A stretch of 64,000 nucleotides of DNA, taken from contig CAVRUQ010000006.1 in assembly GCA_963724405.1 (NCBI GenBank), positions 354,101-418,100 on the forward strand. The letters run 5' to 3'. The DNA is from CAVQBJ01 sp963724405. GTDB taxonomy: Bacteria; Actinomycetota; Thermoleophilia; Solirubrobacterales; Solirubrobacteraceae. Position numbers and translations under genes: made by a program. This document shows, piece by piece, positions 7,543 to 16,148 of this stretch. Within the stretch, counting starts at the first letter, position 1. Every line of letters starts with the position of its first letter. Under the pieces are notes generated by a model that worked only from the letters and a program-made list of their open reading frames with translations, was not told where the DNA came from and did not search any database.

Positions 7543-8320
7543 ATGGTGATATGGCTCGTGTGGATGTACCCGGAGCTGATCGATGGACCGATCGGACGCC
7601 GCCACCGCTCCCAGCGTGTGCGCCCCGAGGTGGACCGGCTGCTCTTCGCCGAGATCGCCGACCACAGCACAGACCTCGCCCGCCGCGATGACATCCTCGC
7701 GATGCTCGTCAGCGCACGCGACGAGACCGGCGCGCCGCTCGGCGACGAGGCGCGCGCGACCAGCTCATCACGCTGCTGCTCGCCGGGCACGAGACGACCA
7801 CGACGGCGCTCGCGTGGTGCTTCGAGCGACTCGTGCGTCACCCACACGCGCTCGCGCACTTGAACGAGGAGCTCGCCGCGGGCGACAGCGACGCCTACCT
7901 CGACGCCGTCATCAACGAGACGCTGCGCGTGCGACGGGTAATCGACGCCGTCTGGCGCAAGCTGACCGCACCGGCCGAGATCGCCGGATACACACTGCCC
8001 GCGGGCGTAACGGTGATGCCCTCGATCGCACTCGTCCAGCGCTCAGACGCGTATCCCGATCCCGCCGGCTTCGATCCCCAGCGATTCCTCGACGGCCCAC
8101 CGGCGCCCTACACGCTTATCCCGTTCGGGGGCGGTCCACGGCGCTACATCGGCGCGAGCTTCGCCGTCATGGAGATGAAGGAGATCCTCCGCAGCGTCCT
8201 CAGCCACGTCGAGGTGCGCGCGGCCGACCCCAGACCCGAGCGCGTCCGCGTCCATCACATCACCCTCGTCCCCGCGCGCGGAGCACGAGTCGTCGTCACC
8301 CGCCGAAGGTCATCTCCCGC
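7543..8320 (+). pseudogene. Cytochrome P450, truncated, frameshifted and lacking the heme-ligand Cys
   Basis: The first frame (7543-7752) encodes 'RRDDILAMLVSARDETGAPL'. A one-base loss in the GC run near 7753 shifts to a frame giving 'RDQLITLLLAGHETTTTALA' (I-helix AGxET), 'AVINETLR' (ExxR), 'PDPAGFDPQRFLD' and 'PFGGGPRRYIGASFAVMEMK'. The last is the heme-binding loop FGGGxRRCIG with the invariant Cys replaced by Tyr (TAC at 8145-8147). About 200 N-terminal residues are absent. P450s need the thiolate ligand for oxygen activation, so this copy cannot work. The natural C-terminal stop is also lost: the frame continues open past 8320. Confidence 0.88.
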
Positions 8321-8441
8321 GAGCGCGACAACCCCGTCCAGCGGGAGCGCAGCCGTGCACTCCGCGGTGGCGGCGACAGGCGCCTGCCCCCGCCCGGGGC
8401 TGGCGAGGCGTGCTCGGTATGAGTGCGAGGTTGGTGAGCGC

Positions 8442-9482
8442 TCAGTGTGTGAGGTCGGGGGCCAGCGCGGTGACGGCGGCGGGGATGCTCGCCGCCTGGC
8501 CTCCACGCGCGGCGATCACCTCGAACGTCTTCCCACGGGCCTCGGGGGCATAGAGCAGCTGCGTGCAGAGTCCGGCGAGGTCGGCCCGTGAGATCTGGCC
8601 TTCTGCGGTATCGCCCTGCGACACGGCCAGCGGTTCACCGCCCTCCTTGTCTGTGAGCCAGCCCGAACGGATGATGCAGTATGGGATCCCCGATCCGCGA
8701 ACGATTTCTTCGGCCTTCGCCTTCCATCCCAGGCTCGTCGGCTCGACGTCCTCGTAGTGCTCGGGGCGGCTGGCATAGATGGTGGAGATGAACACGACAA
8801 GCTCGACATCCGCGGCGACCGCCTGCTCGATGAGGTTGCGCGTACCGTGGTAGTCGACCAGCTCGGCGCTGTTGGCGCGCTCCGCGCCGCCGCAGATCGC
8901 GATGATCACGGCGCGGGCGCCGGCCATCGGCTCCCTGAGCGTCTCAACCTGGCGAACGTCTGCGACGAATTGCGGTACCTGCGGCGGAAGAACCTCCTCG
9001 CCCTTCGCCGCGTCTCGCGCCAATGCGCGAACGGGGGTATGGCGTTCGAGCAGGTGATCGACGATCAGACGGCCCGTCCGCCCTGTGGCTCCGACGACCA
9101 CGACGGGGCGCTGAGACGTTCCCGGACTCGCGACGGCACGCGACCGCGCTCGCCCGGTACGCCAACGGCCCGTATCGCCGAGGGTCTCCGCCGTCACCCG
9201 GCTCACGAGCACCTCGCCGCCGCTCACCGCGGTACGCGTCAACACGAACTCACCGAGACTGTCGCGTACGTATTCCGCGGCAAGCTCGTCAGACGCGTCG
9301 GCGGCCATCTTGTCGTGGAAGATGCTCACGACCTCCACCGTCGCGTCGCCCGTGTCGACCGCGAAGTACGCAACGAAGCCAGGCTCCTGGCTGATGGCCG
9401 GGACGAGCTCGTCGTTCACGCGGTGCATGAGCGAATCGATCGAACCCGCGCCCATCGTGTAGCGGCGCACACTCGCATACAT
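8442..9482 (-). CDS. Two-domain protein: antibiotic-biosynthesis-monooxygenase-like domain plus NAD(P)-binding atypical SDR
   Basis: A protein of 346 residues. Residues 1-100 (MYASVRRYTMGAGSIDSLMH, 'ISQEPGFVAYFAVDTGD', 'EVVSIFHDKMAADAS') resemble an ABM-like dimeric alpha/beta barrel. A linker (about 100-122) leads to 'RPVVVVGATGRTGRLIVDHL', a GxxGxxG Rossmann motif. This starts an NmrA/YwnB-like atypical SDR with 'VVFISTIYASRPEH' and 'CIIRSGWLTD' (about 250-285). Such SDRs bind NAD(P)H and act as reductases or redox sensors. The ABM half could bind a quinone-like or small aromatic ligand. ATG preceded by AGAGAGGAGGAG. It is intact, unlike its P450 neighbour. Confidence 0.82.
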   Translation of the reverse strand: MYASVRRYTMGAGSIDSLMHRVNDELVPAISQEPGFVAYFAVDTGDATVEVVSIFHDKMAADASDELAAEYVRDSLGEFVLTRTAVSGGEVLVSRVTAETLGDTGRWRTGRARSRAVASPGTSQRPVVVVGATGRTGRLIVDHLLERHTPVRALARDAAKGEEVLPPQVPQFVADVRQVETLREPMAGARAVIIAICGGAERANSAELVDYHGTRNLIEQAVAADVELVVFISTIYASRPEHYEDVEPTSLGWKAKAEEIVRGSGIPYCIIRSGWLTDKEGGEPLAVSQGDTAEGQISRADLAGLCTQLLYAPEARGKTFEVIAARGGQAASIPAAVTALAPDLTH

Positions 9483-9882
9483 CGCCTCTCCTCCTCTCTG
9501 GCTACCCAGAACACGCTACTCCGGGCGCGAACGCGGCCAACCGACCAAACTACGGATCGTGATCGGTGCACTCCGCGGCTCGGGCGCTGGACGAGCTCCC
9601 CGAAGCCGGGGCGGGGCCATCGAACGCCGAGGCGCTGATGGCGCGTCGCCGGTGTCCGCGCCGACCGCGGCCTGACCCCGCCGGTGGGAGAACAGGGACG
9701 AACCCCGTCCTCGCGTCCTCAGCGGCCAGGTCGAGACCCCCGGGCCATTGGCGCCATTCGTAGTCGTCGCCGTACTTCGAACTCGATGGCAACGCCGAGG
9801 CTGTGAGCAAACGTCACGAATTCGGGCTCGATGACGCGAGCTCGTCTGCCGCCTGCCCGCCCGCCCGGTAGGTTCCGTCCTC
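9483..9882. other. Divergent intergenic interval, about 400 bp
   Basis: A minus-strand stretch near 9700-9810 (KYGDDYEWRQWPGG) looks protein-like but lacks a family match, start or ribosome site, so it is not called. The right end holds the TAGGTT box of the next gene. Confidence 0.4.
9869..9882 (+). promoter_or_regulatory. -10-like box with leaderless spacing for the gene at 9883
   Basis: TAGGTT at 9869-9874 is followed after 8 nt by the ATG. No Shine-Dalgarno sequence lies between them. This TANNNT-to-start spacing recurs in the window and is typical of leaderless actinobacterial transcripts. Confidence 0.5.
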
Positions 9883-10500
9883 ATGGAGAATCTGGCCAGC
9901 CCGGTTGATCGCCGCCGGCAGGTGGTGCTTCTGAGGATTGGTGGTTTCACGAGCCTCGCGCTCGGGCTGCTGGGGAGCATCGCGTGCATAGCCCTGACCG
10001 TGGTGGCAATTGTTGATCTCGTGGGCGAGTTTCGGACGGTGAATGTGCCGGGGAGACGCGCCGTGACCCTCGAACGGCGCCACTACGTGGTCTATTACGA
10101 GGACACCGTGGCCGTGCCGGAACCTGTGGAGGTGCGAGGACTGGGCGTTTCGATTCGGCCCGGCGCCGGGGCGCACAACGTGCTGCCGATCTCAGGCTAC
10201 GGCGGGTCGTTGACGTACAGCCTGGGGTCCTACTACGGCCGGGCTGTCGGCGCTTTCGACACTCCCCGTGCGGGCCGGTATGTGATCACCACCTCGAACC
10301 CCGACGCCGATGGGGGAAGGGCACGGATCGTTGTCGGACCGTCCGTCCTCGGCTTGTTGGGCCGCTACCTGCTCGCCGGCATTCTCGGCGCGATCGTGGT
10401 CTTCTTCGGCGTGGGGGGCGTGGGAGCCCTGCTCCTGACCCTTTCGGACCGCAGGGCGGAAGCTGCGTCGCGCGTCGCGACCGAGCCTGCCCCAGGCTGA
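9883..10500 (+). CDS. Membrane protein of unknown function, two transmembrane anchors
   Basis: A protein of 205 residues. A first hydrophobic helix spans about residues 19-50 (SLALGLLGSIACIALTVVAI). An exported or luminal beta-rich part of about 100 residues follows ('YVVYYEDTVAVPEP', 'SLTYSLGSYYGRAVGAFDTP', 'GRYVITTSNPDADG'), then a second helix at about 155-190 (LGLLGRYLLAGILGAIVVFF). The central part, ending in a 'F.....GRYVI..' pattern, resembles domains in other actinobacterial membrane proteins that present a small beta-sandwich outside the membrane. No catalytic motif is visible. The start is supported by the TAGGTT box; no operon partner is seen. Confidence 0.75.
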   Translation: MENLASPVDRRRQVVLLRIGGFTSLALGLLGSIACIALTVVAIVDLVGEFRTVNVPGRRAVTLERRHYVVYYEDTVAVPEPVEVRGLGVSIRPGAGAHNVLPISGYGGSLTYSLGSYYGRAVGAFDTPRAGRYVITTSNPDADGGRARIVVGPSVLGLLGRYLLAGILGAIVVFFGVGGVGALLLTLSDRRAEAASRVATEPAPG

Positions 10501-10752
10501 GCGTCAGGCCGGACGAGTGCGCGATCACGCCAGGTCCTGCCACTGCTCACGAACAAGGCAGAACTGCAGTCCGCGTCTGGTGGGTGCCGAGGCCACCCCG
10601 GGCGGCCCGCGTGACCCCCGGCCCAGCGACCGAGCGCCGTCGCGCGTGCGAAGCAGGTCTCGGCGCCGGGTCGCGGCGAGCGCGGCGGCCGCCGCCGCCG
10701 CCGGACACCATCCATATCTAGCGCCCTCCAGGCGAGTGCGAGTAGCGCCGGT

Positions 10753-10983
10753 TCAAGTGCGGGTGGCCGCGGAGCGAGCGATACCGAGTTCCCAACAGGC
10801 GAACGCCAAGTCTGCCGCCGCCGCCGCCAGAAACGCGATCGCCCACCCGTACGTCTTCCAGTCGTTCCCACCGAACGAGAGCGTGACGACGCCAAGGCCG
10901 GCCAAGACCAGGCCACTGACAATGCGCACGCCTGCCCAGGTCCGCAGGTGACGGTACTCCCATGGCGAAATGATGCGTCGCAT
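10753..10983 (-). CDS. Small two-helix membrane protein, conserved hypothetical
   Basis: A protein of 76 residues from MRRIISPWEYRHLRTWAGVR. Two hydrophobic segments are present: about 17-36 (GVRIVSGLVLAGLGVVTLSF) and about 43-66 (TYGWAIAFLAAAAADLAFAC). The N-terminal 'SPWEYRHLR' preceding the first helix is seen in short actinobacterial membrane proteins of unknown role. A longer in-frame start 44 codons upstream would add a low-complexity, Pro/Arg-rich extension, so I prefer the shorter form. No Shine-Dalgarno is obvious. Confidence 0.6.
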   Translation of the reverse strand: MRRIISPWEYRHLRTWAGVRIVSGLVLAGLGVVTLSFGGNDWKTYGWAIAFLAAAAADLAFACWELGIARSAATRT

Positions 10984-11322
10984 GCCGGATCGCGGGGGAG
11001 CTGCCCACCACCTGCGCAGCCCTTTCAGAGCGGTGTTGTGATTCGGTGGGTACACCGGGGTGCCTCCTGTTGACCTGTGGTGTCGACCGCTCGATCCGCC
11101 GTCAACTGATACCACTTCATGGTGGAGCGTCGAGGTGGTCGTCGCATGGGCCGACTGGGCGCGTACAGCCGTTCAGAATCGCCACGACGGCTTGTCGGCC
11201 GGGTTCCCGAGCGCGCTCGACGGGCGGCTCGTGATCCGGTACACGCCGCCGTCGACGGCGAGCCCGCGCCGTACGGCGTTCGTCCATCTCGCTCAGCTCC
11301 CGGGCTGGGTGGGCCGATACGA
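10984..11322. other. Intergenic interval, about 340 bp
   Basis: It lies between divergent small membrane-protein genes. Open frames through it are arginine-rich and not protein-like. I see nothing further that I can support. Confidence 0.35.
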
Positions 11323-11490
11323 ATGCCGATGCGCAAGGGTCCGACCTACATGGGCGCAACCATCGGCAGCTTCGCCGGCAGCTTCGTTCCGGGCCTGTGG
11401 GGGGCCGGTCAGCTGTCCCTGTGGTCGGTGGCCTTCTTCGTGTTGGGCGGGCTGGCCGGAATCTGGCTGGCCTACCGACTGTTCGCCTGA
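11323..11490 (+). CDS. Very small single-helix membrane protein
   Basis: A protein of 55 residues from MPMRKGPTYMGATIGSFAGS. A Gly-rich segment (GATIGSFAGSFVPGLWGAGQ) precedes one clear membrane helix near residues 28-52 (SVAFFVLGGLAGIWLAYRLF). Proteins of this size and pattern (short basic start, GSF/VPxLWG, terminal AYRL) are found scattered in many bacteria without known function. An ATG two codons later is an equally possible start. The upstream frame is arginine-rich noise. Confidence 0.6.
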   Translation: MPMRKGPTYMGATIGSFAGSFVPGLWGAGQLSLWSVAFFVLGGLAGIWLAYRLFA

Positions 11491-11592
11491 GCCGGCCGCC
11501 GTACGTCCCCGGAGAAACGTGCCCCGAGGACAGCACTGCAGCGCCGGCAGCGTCGACGCCGCTCCTTCATCGGTTGCGGAACGGTGCCGTTC

Positions 11593-11946
11593 TCACAGCC
11601 CGAGGCGGCGAACACCCGTCTCGTCGAAACCGAAGTGGTGACCGACCTCGTGACGCACCGTCTGGATGACCTGCAGTCGGAGTCTCTCGGGGTCGTCCCC
11701 GAAGTCGCGCACGAGTGTGTCGCGGAAGATCAGTATCTCGTCGGGCAGACCACCGCCCCCGAGGAAGGGGATCCCGCCGAGCCTGGTTCCGACGTACATG
11801 CCGTACGCGTGGTTCTCGGCGCCACGGTCGGACACGACGACCGCTACGTGCCGCAGCGCATGCTGAAACTCGCCCGGGAGCTCGTCGAGCGCTGAGCTGA
11901 CGAGCTCCTCAAATTCCTGCTCGCTGTAATGCCGGTGTTGGCTCAT
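11593..11946 (-). CDS. Metallopeptidase family protein (minimal zincin, HExxH)
   Basis: A protein of 117 residues from MSQHRHYSEQEFEELVSSAL. The C-terminal 'VRHEVGHHFGFDE' gives the zinc motif HExxHxxGxxE/D. The upstream 'LPDEILIFRDTLVRDFGDDP' matches the short zincin family found in actinobacteria and Thermus (TTHA0227-like). These are about 110-130 residues, cytoplasmic, and of unknown substrate. Both His and the Glu are intact. The start is chosen to match the family N terminus; an upstream ATG would add 25 residues of basic sequence. Confidence 0.85.
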   Translation of the reverse strand: MSQHRHYSEQEFEELVSSALDELPGEFQHALRHVAVVVSDRGAENHAYGMYVGTRLGGIPFLGGGGLPDEILIFRDTLVRDFGDDPERLRLQVIQTVRHEVGHHFGFDETGVRRLGL

Positions 11947-12058
11947 TTGGTTGTGATCGCCCCGGTCGTGCGGGCGAGGTTCTTCGCGGGGGCGTCGGAC
12001 CTGTGTGGTGAACTGGTCCACCCCGCTGAGATGCTAGTACCGGCAAACGACGAGGGCC

Positions 12059-13147
12059 ATGCGGATTGGACTGGGCAGCTTGATGGACTCGGAGTTGGCG
12101 GCATACATCGAGGAGAGCCGCGCCTTCTACGCCGCACGGGCCGCGAGCAGGGGCACCGATTCTCAGCCTGACCCCAGCACCCCGGAGGGGCTGCAGGAGG
12201 CGCGGGCGCTGGAGGAGGCACGGGCCAGAGGCGCCGTCTCGACGACGCCGCCCGGGCCTCCGGTTGTCGAGGCGCTTGCGGAAATCGCTGGACGGCGGGT
12301 GGCGGTGAGGATTCTCGCTCCCGAGAGCGGGACGGCGCGGGGGGTCTACCTGGACATTCATGGCGGCGGTTTCTACATGGGCTCGGCGGCACGCGGAGAC
12401 GCGTTCAATCGCCGCCTAGCTGACGCGCTCGGGATCGCTGTGGTGAGCGTGGATTATCGGCTGGCCCCAGAGCATCCGTGGCCGGCGGCACCCGATGACT
12501 GCGAGACGGCGGCGTTGTGGCTCTTGGAGGAGGCCGGGACCCGGTTTGGGACCGCGCGGTTGGCGATCGGCGGGGTGTCGGCGGGAGCGACGCTGGCCAT
12601 GACGACGCTGCTGCGGCTCCGCGACCGAGGCGCGGCCGAGCCCGTCGTCGGCGCTGCGCTGCAATTCGGCACCTACGACATGAGCGGGCAGACACCTGCG
12701 GGCCGGCTGCTCGCCGGCCAGTCCTTCATACAGGCATACGTCGGCCACGTGGCCGACCGCACGAACCCTGACATCTCGCCCGTGTTTGGCGACCTGCGCG
12801 GCCTACCGCCCGCCCTGCTCGTCGCCGGGAGCCTGGACATCCTGCTTGAGGACAACTTGGTCATGGCGGCCCGGCTGTCCGCGGCTGGCGGCGAGGTGGA
12901 CGTTCGCGTCTACCCGGAGTCTCCCCACGGCTTCACGTTGCACCCAACGGCGATGGCGAGCACGGCACTCGACGACATCGAGTCGTGGCTCGCCGAGCGC
13001 TTCCTCGCCGATGGCTGTGGACCCGAGGTGCCATCCCGCCTCCATTCGCATCGACAAAACCTGCCGAGGCCAGGCCGTCTGCCGTCTGGTTTCAGTCGGG
13101 ATGCTCGAGGTCGACTGGCTCCAGGTTGCCCACCTGTTCCTTCGTGA
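12059..13147 (+). CDS. Alpha/beta hydrolase, hormone-sensitive-lipase (HSL) type
   Basis: A protein of 362 residues. 'HGGGFYMGSA' (oxyanion hole, near 101) and 'VDYRLAPEHPWPAAPDD' (near 132) precede the nucleophile elbow 'GGVSAGA' (GxSxG, near 173). The acid 'AGSLDILLED' (Asp near 260) and 'SPHGFTLHP' (His near 288) complete the triad. HSL-type hydrolases are cytoplasmic carboxylesterases acting on short-chain esters. The natural domain ends near residue 322 (SWLAERFLADG). About 40 further residues are Pro/Arg-rich and run 56 bp into the opposing gene, suggesting loss of an earlier stop. An ATG at 12083 is an alternative start. Confidence 0.9.
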   Translation: MRIGLGSLMDSELAAYIEESRAFYAARAASRGTDSQPDPSTPEGLQEARALEEARARGAVSTTPPGPPVVEALAEIAGRRVAVRILAPESGTARGVYLDIHGGGFYMGSAARGDAFNRRLADALGIAVVSVDYRLAPEHPWPAAPDDCETAALWLLEEAGTRFGTARLAIGGVSAGATLAMTTLLRLRDRGAAEPVVGAALQFGTYDMSGQTPAGRLLAGQSFIQAYVGHVADRTNPDISPVFGDLRGLPPALLVAGSLDILLEDNLVMAARLSAAGGEVDVRVYPESPHGFTLHPTAMASTALDDIESWLAERFLADGCGPEVPSRLHSHRQNLPRPGRLPSGFSRDARGRLAPGCPPVPS

Positions 13148-13751
13148 GATTGACTCGTACAGCATGGTCAATGCGCTCGACGTCGCCGATCGGGATCGCG
13201 ACCTGTCGTTTCCCCCACAGGTGACCCTCGTCCAGCAGGACATGCGTCACGTGGCGATCTGCTGTCGGATCGACGACGAGTCCTCGGACTCGGCCGATCG
13301 GCCCATCGTTGGCTTCGACCTGGTCGCCGCGGCGCACTTCTACCTCACCGGCAGGCACACGGTCGAAGACCCTTTGGCGAGCAGTCTGGCTAGTGCCGGC
13401 AATCGGGTGAACGATGGTACCGGGTGCCACCAGATCGTCGTAGACCAATGTGGAAATCTGATGTTGCCGGTTCTCGTAGTCTTGGGTCGCCGCGGGCAGG
13501 AGCTCAGCGTCCTGATCGGGAAGGAGAGCGTGGAACTCGGCCTTGCTGCATCGGAGCTCGATCTCGTCCCCTGCCGAGGCCACGAGCTCAAGTGGTACCA
13601 AACGACCCGTCCCGTGATCGTGTCGTGGCCCGACGGCGAGGTGAGTGATCGCGTTCGCTGCGGGATCAATCACCACACGCCTGACCTCACCGCAGTGGCC
13701 ATCGCTGCACGCGACTCGGCTTCCAATCTCGAAACGCGGACTGTCGCTCAT
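13092..13751 (-). CDS. PRC-barrel domain protein
   Basis: A protein of 219 residues from MSDSPRFEIGSRVACSDGHC. AGGGAGGGAA precedes the ATG. Two PRC-barrel-like beta domains are visible: residues 6-60 ('IGSRVACSDGHCGEVRRVVIDPAANAITHLAV') and about 150-210 ('RGDQVEANDGPIGRVRGLVVDP', 'HVTHVLLDEGHLWGKRQVAIPIGDV'). PRC barrels bind proteins or RNA (RimM) or the photosynthetic reaction centre H subunit. Stand-alone two-barrel proteins in actinobacteria are poorly characterised and often stress related. The middle (about 75-145) is a linker with 'APGTIVHPIAGTSQTARQRV'. It overlaps the opposing hydrolase by 56 bp. Confidence 0.88.
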   Translation of the reverse strand: MSDSPRFEIGSRVACSDGHCGEVRRVVIDPAANAITHLAVGPRHDHGTGRLVPLELVASAGDEIELRCSKAEFHALLPDQDAELLPAATQDYENRQHQISTLVYDDLVAPGTIVHPIAGTSQTARQRVFDRVPAGEVEVRRGDQVEANDGPIGRVRGLVVDPTADRHVTHVLLDEGHLWGKRQVAIPIGDVERIDHAVRVNLTKEQVGNLEPVDLEHPD

Positions 13752-14022
13752 CGGATTCCCTCCCTTGGTCGCTTGGCCGGCCTCGAACAGTGGCAGCTCG
13801 CACCACGTCATGATCCCACCGCAGCCGAGCTCGCCGCAGTCTGAGACTACAGGCCGCTGAGTCACGAACAGCCGAGTTTCCCGTTCCGGCCCCGGTCGCT
13901 CGGTACAACACGGCGGTCACACCGAGCCCAAGCGAATCGCAGGCGATGGGAGGCGCGATCGTCCTGATCACCGCCCCGTTGTCGTCAGCGCAGCGTGGCC
14001 GAACGCGCAGGGAATTGGGGGG

Positions 14023-14051
14023 TTGACAGCAGACAGCCGTGTACCTAAAGT
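14023..14051 (+). promoter_or_regulatory. Strong sigma-70-type promoter for the secreted lipase
   Basis: TTGACA at 14023-14028 and TAAAGT at 14046-14051 are separated by exactly 17 bp. This gives a consensus -35 and a good -10, unusually clear for this GC-rich sequence. The expected start near 14058 leaves an untranslated leader of about 100 nt before the ATG at 14159. Confidence 0.8.
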
Positions 14052-14158
14052 GAGGCCCAAACTGTAGCACCGGCTCACCAGATGGGTGGCGGGCCGCTGG
14101 ACGGTACCAGGGATGCGGCGCGAGCCGCAGCCGCGGGTCGAGAGCGGAGGAGTCATCG

Positions 14159-16009
14159 ATGAGACGGAATCGTTCCGGCGCGGCGGCCGGATCGCTGTGC
14201 GCGCTGCTCGGGGTGCTGGCTGCCTTGACGTTCGTTACATCGGCCCTCGCCTCGCCGACGCTCGGCCCGGCGGGATCGGCGTTCTACACACCCCCGTCTC
14301 CGCTCCCGAGCGGGAGCCCGGGATCTCTCGTGTGGTATCGCCCGGCGACGCTCGACCTGGGGAGCGCGGCGCCGAGCGTCAACGCGTGGGACATCCTGTA
14401 CGACACCTCTGACGCGCTCGGCAACCCGGACCTCTCCACCGGCACCGTGATCGTCCCGACCGCCACATGGACGGGTTCGGGGACGCGGCCGGTCGTCGAC
14501 TATGCGCCCGGCACTCAGGGCCTCGGGGCGTCCTGCGCGCCGTCGGCGCAACTCGCAGCCGGCACCGAGTATGAGACGGCGAACATCGTCGCCCTGCTCA
14601 AACAGGGCTGGGCCGTCGTCCTGACCGACTACCAGGGCTACACGGCGGGATCGCAGACCCTGTTCGGCATCGGAGCCGCCGGCGGTCACGCGGTGCTCGA
14701 CGCGGCGGCGGCGGCGGATGAGATCCCCGGCACCGGGCTCGATCCGTCGACTCGAACGGCGATCTGGGGCTACTCCCTCGGTGGCCAGACCGCGGCCTGG
14801 GCCGGTCAGCTTCAGCCGTCCTATAGCCCGTCGATGAACCTCGTGGGCGTCGCGGCCGGCGGTATCCCGGCCAACCTGCTGGACACGGCGAACTACCTCA
14901 ACGACAACGTGGCCGCCGGCTTTGCCGCGATGGCGATCCTCGGCCTGAGTGACCAGTATCCGTCGGCCATCGATCTCTCCGCGCTCGAGAATGCCACCGG
15001 CGCGGCGGCGACCGCGACGATCGAAGGCCAATGCGTCTTTCAGACGCTGCTCGGGTTCGAGAACGCCGACATCGACCAGTACACCGCGAGCGGCCAAACG
15101 CTCGCCCAGCTCGAAGCCATGCCGCCGATCGCCGCGGCCATCAACGCGCAGCAGCTCGGGACGAGCAAGATCCCGGTCCCGGTGTACCAGTACCACGGTC
15201 AGGCCGACGAGATCATCCCGCTCGCCCAGGACATCGCGCTCAAGCAGCAGTACTGCGCCGAAGGCGTGCCCGACGAATTCGCTCTCTACCCGAGCGAGCA
15301 CATCACCACGCAGTTCCAGGCCGCGCCACAGGTGGTCAGCTGGCTGGGTAACCGCTTCGCGGGACAGCTGCCGGCGCCAAGCGACTGCGGCGACACTGGA
15401 CCGGAGCCGACGTCGACGGCCAACCCGGGTGGCGGGGACTTCGTCGTGTCGCTCAACAGCTGGACGCTGAACGCGTCGCTCAAGCTGAGGAAGCTCAACG
15501 ACACGCTGAACGTACCGCCCGGCGCCACGTTCACCGGCGCGACCGACCTCACCAGCCAGCAGCTCCAGAACGGCACGATCTCGGTGCCCACGTACACGAC
15601 GACCCTCAAAGTTCTCGGGATTCCCCTGACCTCGACGGTCGGACTCATGCAGAACGGCCTCGCGACCGGGACGGCATCGCTGGACACAAACGGCAACCTG
15701 CATATCAGCGGCATGGGGCAGGAGACGCTGCAACTGAAGTCCGTTCGCCTGTTCGGCATCAACGTTCCCCTCGGGTCCTGCCAGACGAGCACCCCGGTGA
15801 CCTTCCCGCTCAGCTTCAACGGACCGGTGTCCTCGCTCGGAGACGGTCAGCTGAAGTTCGTCGGCGTCACGACGCTCCCGCCACTCGCCAATTGCGGCCC
15901 CTTCGGACTGCTCAAGGGCCTGAGCAGCACCCTGCTCAACCTGCTGTTCCCGGGACCCGGCAACGTGTACACGTTCACCTTGTCGCCGCCCGCGCCGACC
16001 GACTACTGA
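14159..16009 (+). CDS. Secreted lipase family (LIP-type alpha/beta hydrolase) with a C-terminal domain
   Basis: A protein of 616 residues. A signal peptide spans about 1-31 (MRRNRSGAAAGSLCALLGVL, then a hydrophobic run ending ALA). The hydrolase domain is about 45-405. It contains 'PVVDYAPGTQGLGASCAPSA', 'VVLTDYQGYTAGS', the nucleophile 'AIWGYSLGGQTAAWA' (GxSxG, near 205), 'QYHGQADEIIPL' (Asp near 350) and 'YPSEHITTQ' (His near 379). This is the secretory lipase/acyl-transfer family typified by fungal LIP and mycobacterial and Nocardia lipases. A separate domain of about 190 residues (425-616, all-beta in character) follows and may bind wall or lipid. GGAGGAG-type site before the ATG; clear promoter upstream and hairpin downstream. 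Confidence 0.88.
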   Translation: MRRNRSGAAAGSLCALLGVLAALTFVTSALASPTLGPAGSAFYTPPSPLPSGSPGSLVWYRPATLDLGSAAPSVNAWDILYDTSDALGNPDLSTGTVIVPTATWTGSGTRPVVDYAPGTQGLGASCAPSAQLAAGTEYETANIVALLKQGWAVVLTDYQGYTAGSQTLFGIGAAGGHAVLDAAAAADEIPGTGLDPSTRTAIWGYSLGGQTAAWAGQLQPSYSPSMNLVGVAAGGIPANLLDTANYLNDNVAAGFAAMAILGLSDQYPSAIDLSALENATGAAATATIEGQCVFQTLLGFENADIDQYTASGQTLAQLEAMPPIAAAINAQQLGTSKIPVPVYQYHGQADEIIPLAQDIALKQQYCAEGVPDEFALYPSEHITTQFQAAPQVVSWLGNRFAGQLPAPSDCGDTGPEPTSTANPGGGDFVVSLNSWTLNASLKLRKLNDTLNVPPGATFTGATDLTSQQLQNGTISVPTYTTTLKVLGIPLTSTVGLMQNGLATGTASLDTNGNLHISGMGQETLQLKSVRLFGINVPLGSCQTSTPVTFPLSFNGPVSSLGDGQLKFVGVTTLPPLANCGPFGLLKGLSSTLLNLLFPGPGNVYTFTLSPPAPTDY

Positions 16010-16028
16010 CGGCTGCCGCACATGGGCC

Positions 16029-16058
16029 AACGCCGGCGGTCGGGGGGCCGCCGGCGTT
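16029..16058 (+). terminator. GC-rich hairpin terminator after the lipase gene
   Basis: An 11-bp perfect stem (AACGCCGGCGG / CCGCCGGCGTT) with an 8-nt loop lies 20 bp past the stop. There is no real U-tract, only TT after the stem, which is common for this GC content. Confidence 0.65.
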
Positions 16059-16148
16059 CGGCGCTGTCTGCTGCGCTGGGCTGCAGGTTGATGCACTCGT
16101 CGTGGGCGGCAATCTCCGCCCACCATCGGCCGGCACGACTGGCCGTAG

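Noticed and set aside
9550..9810. Minus-strand 86-codon frame containing KYGDDYEWRQWPGG
   Set aside because: It looks protein-like over about 35 residues only, then becomes Ser/Arg-rich; no start signal and no recognisable family.
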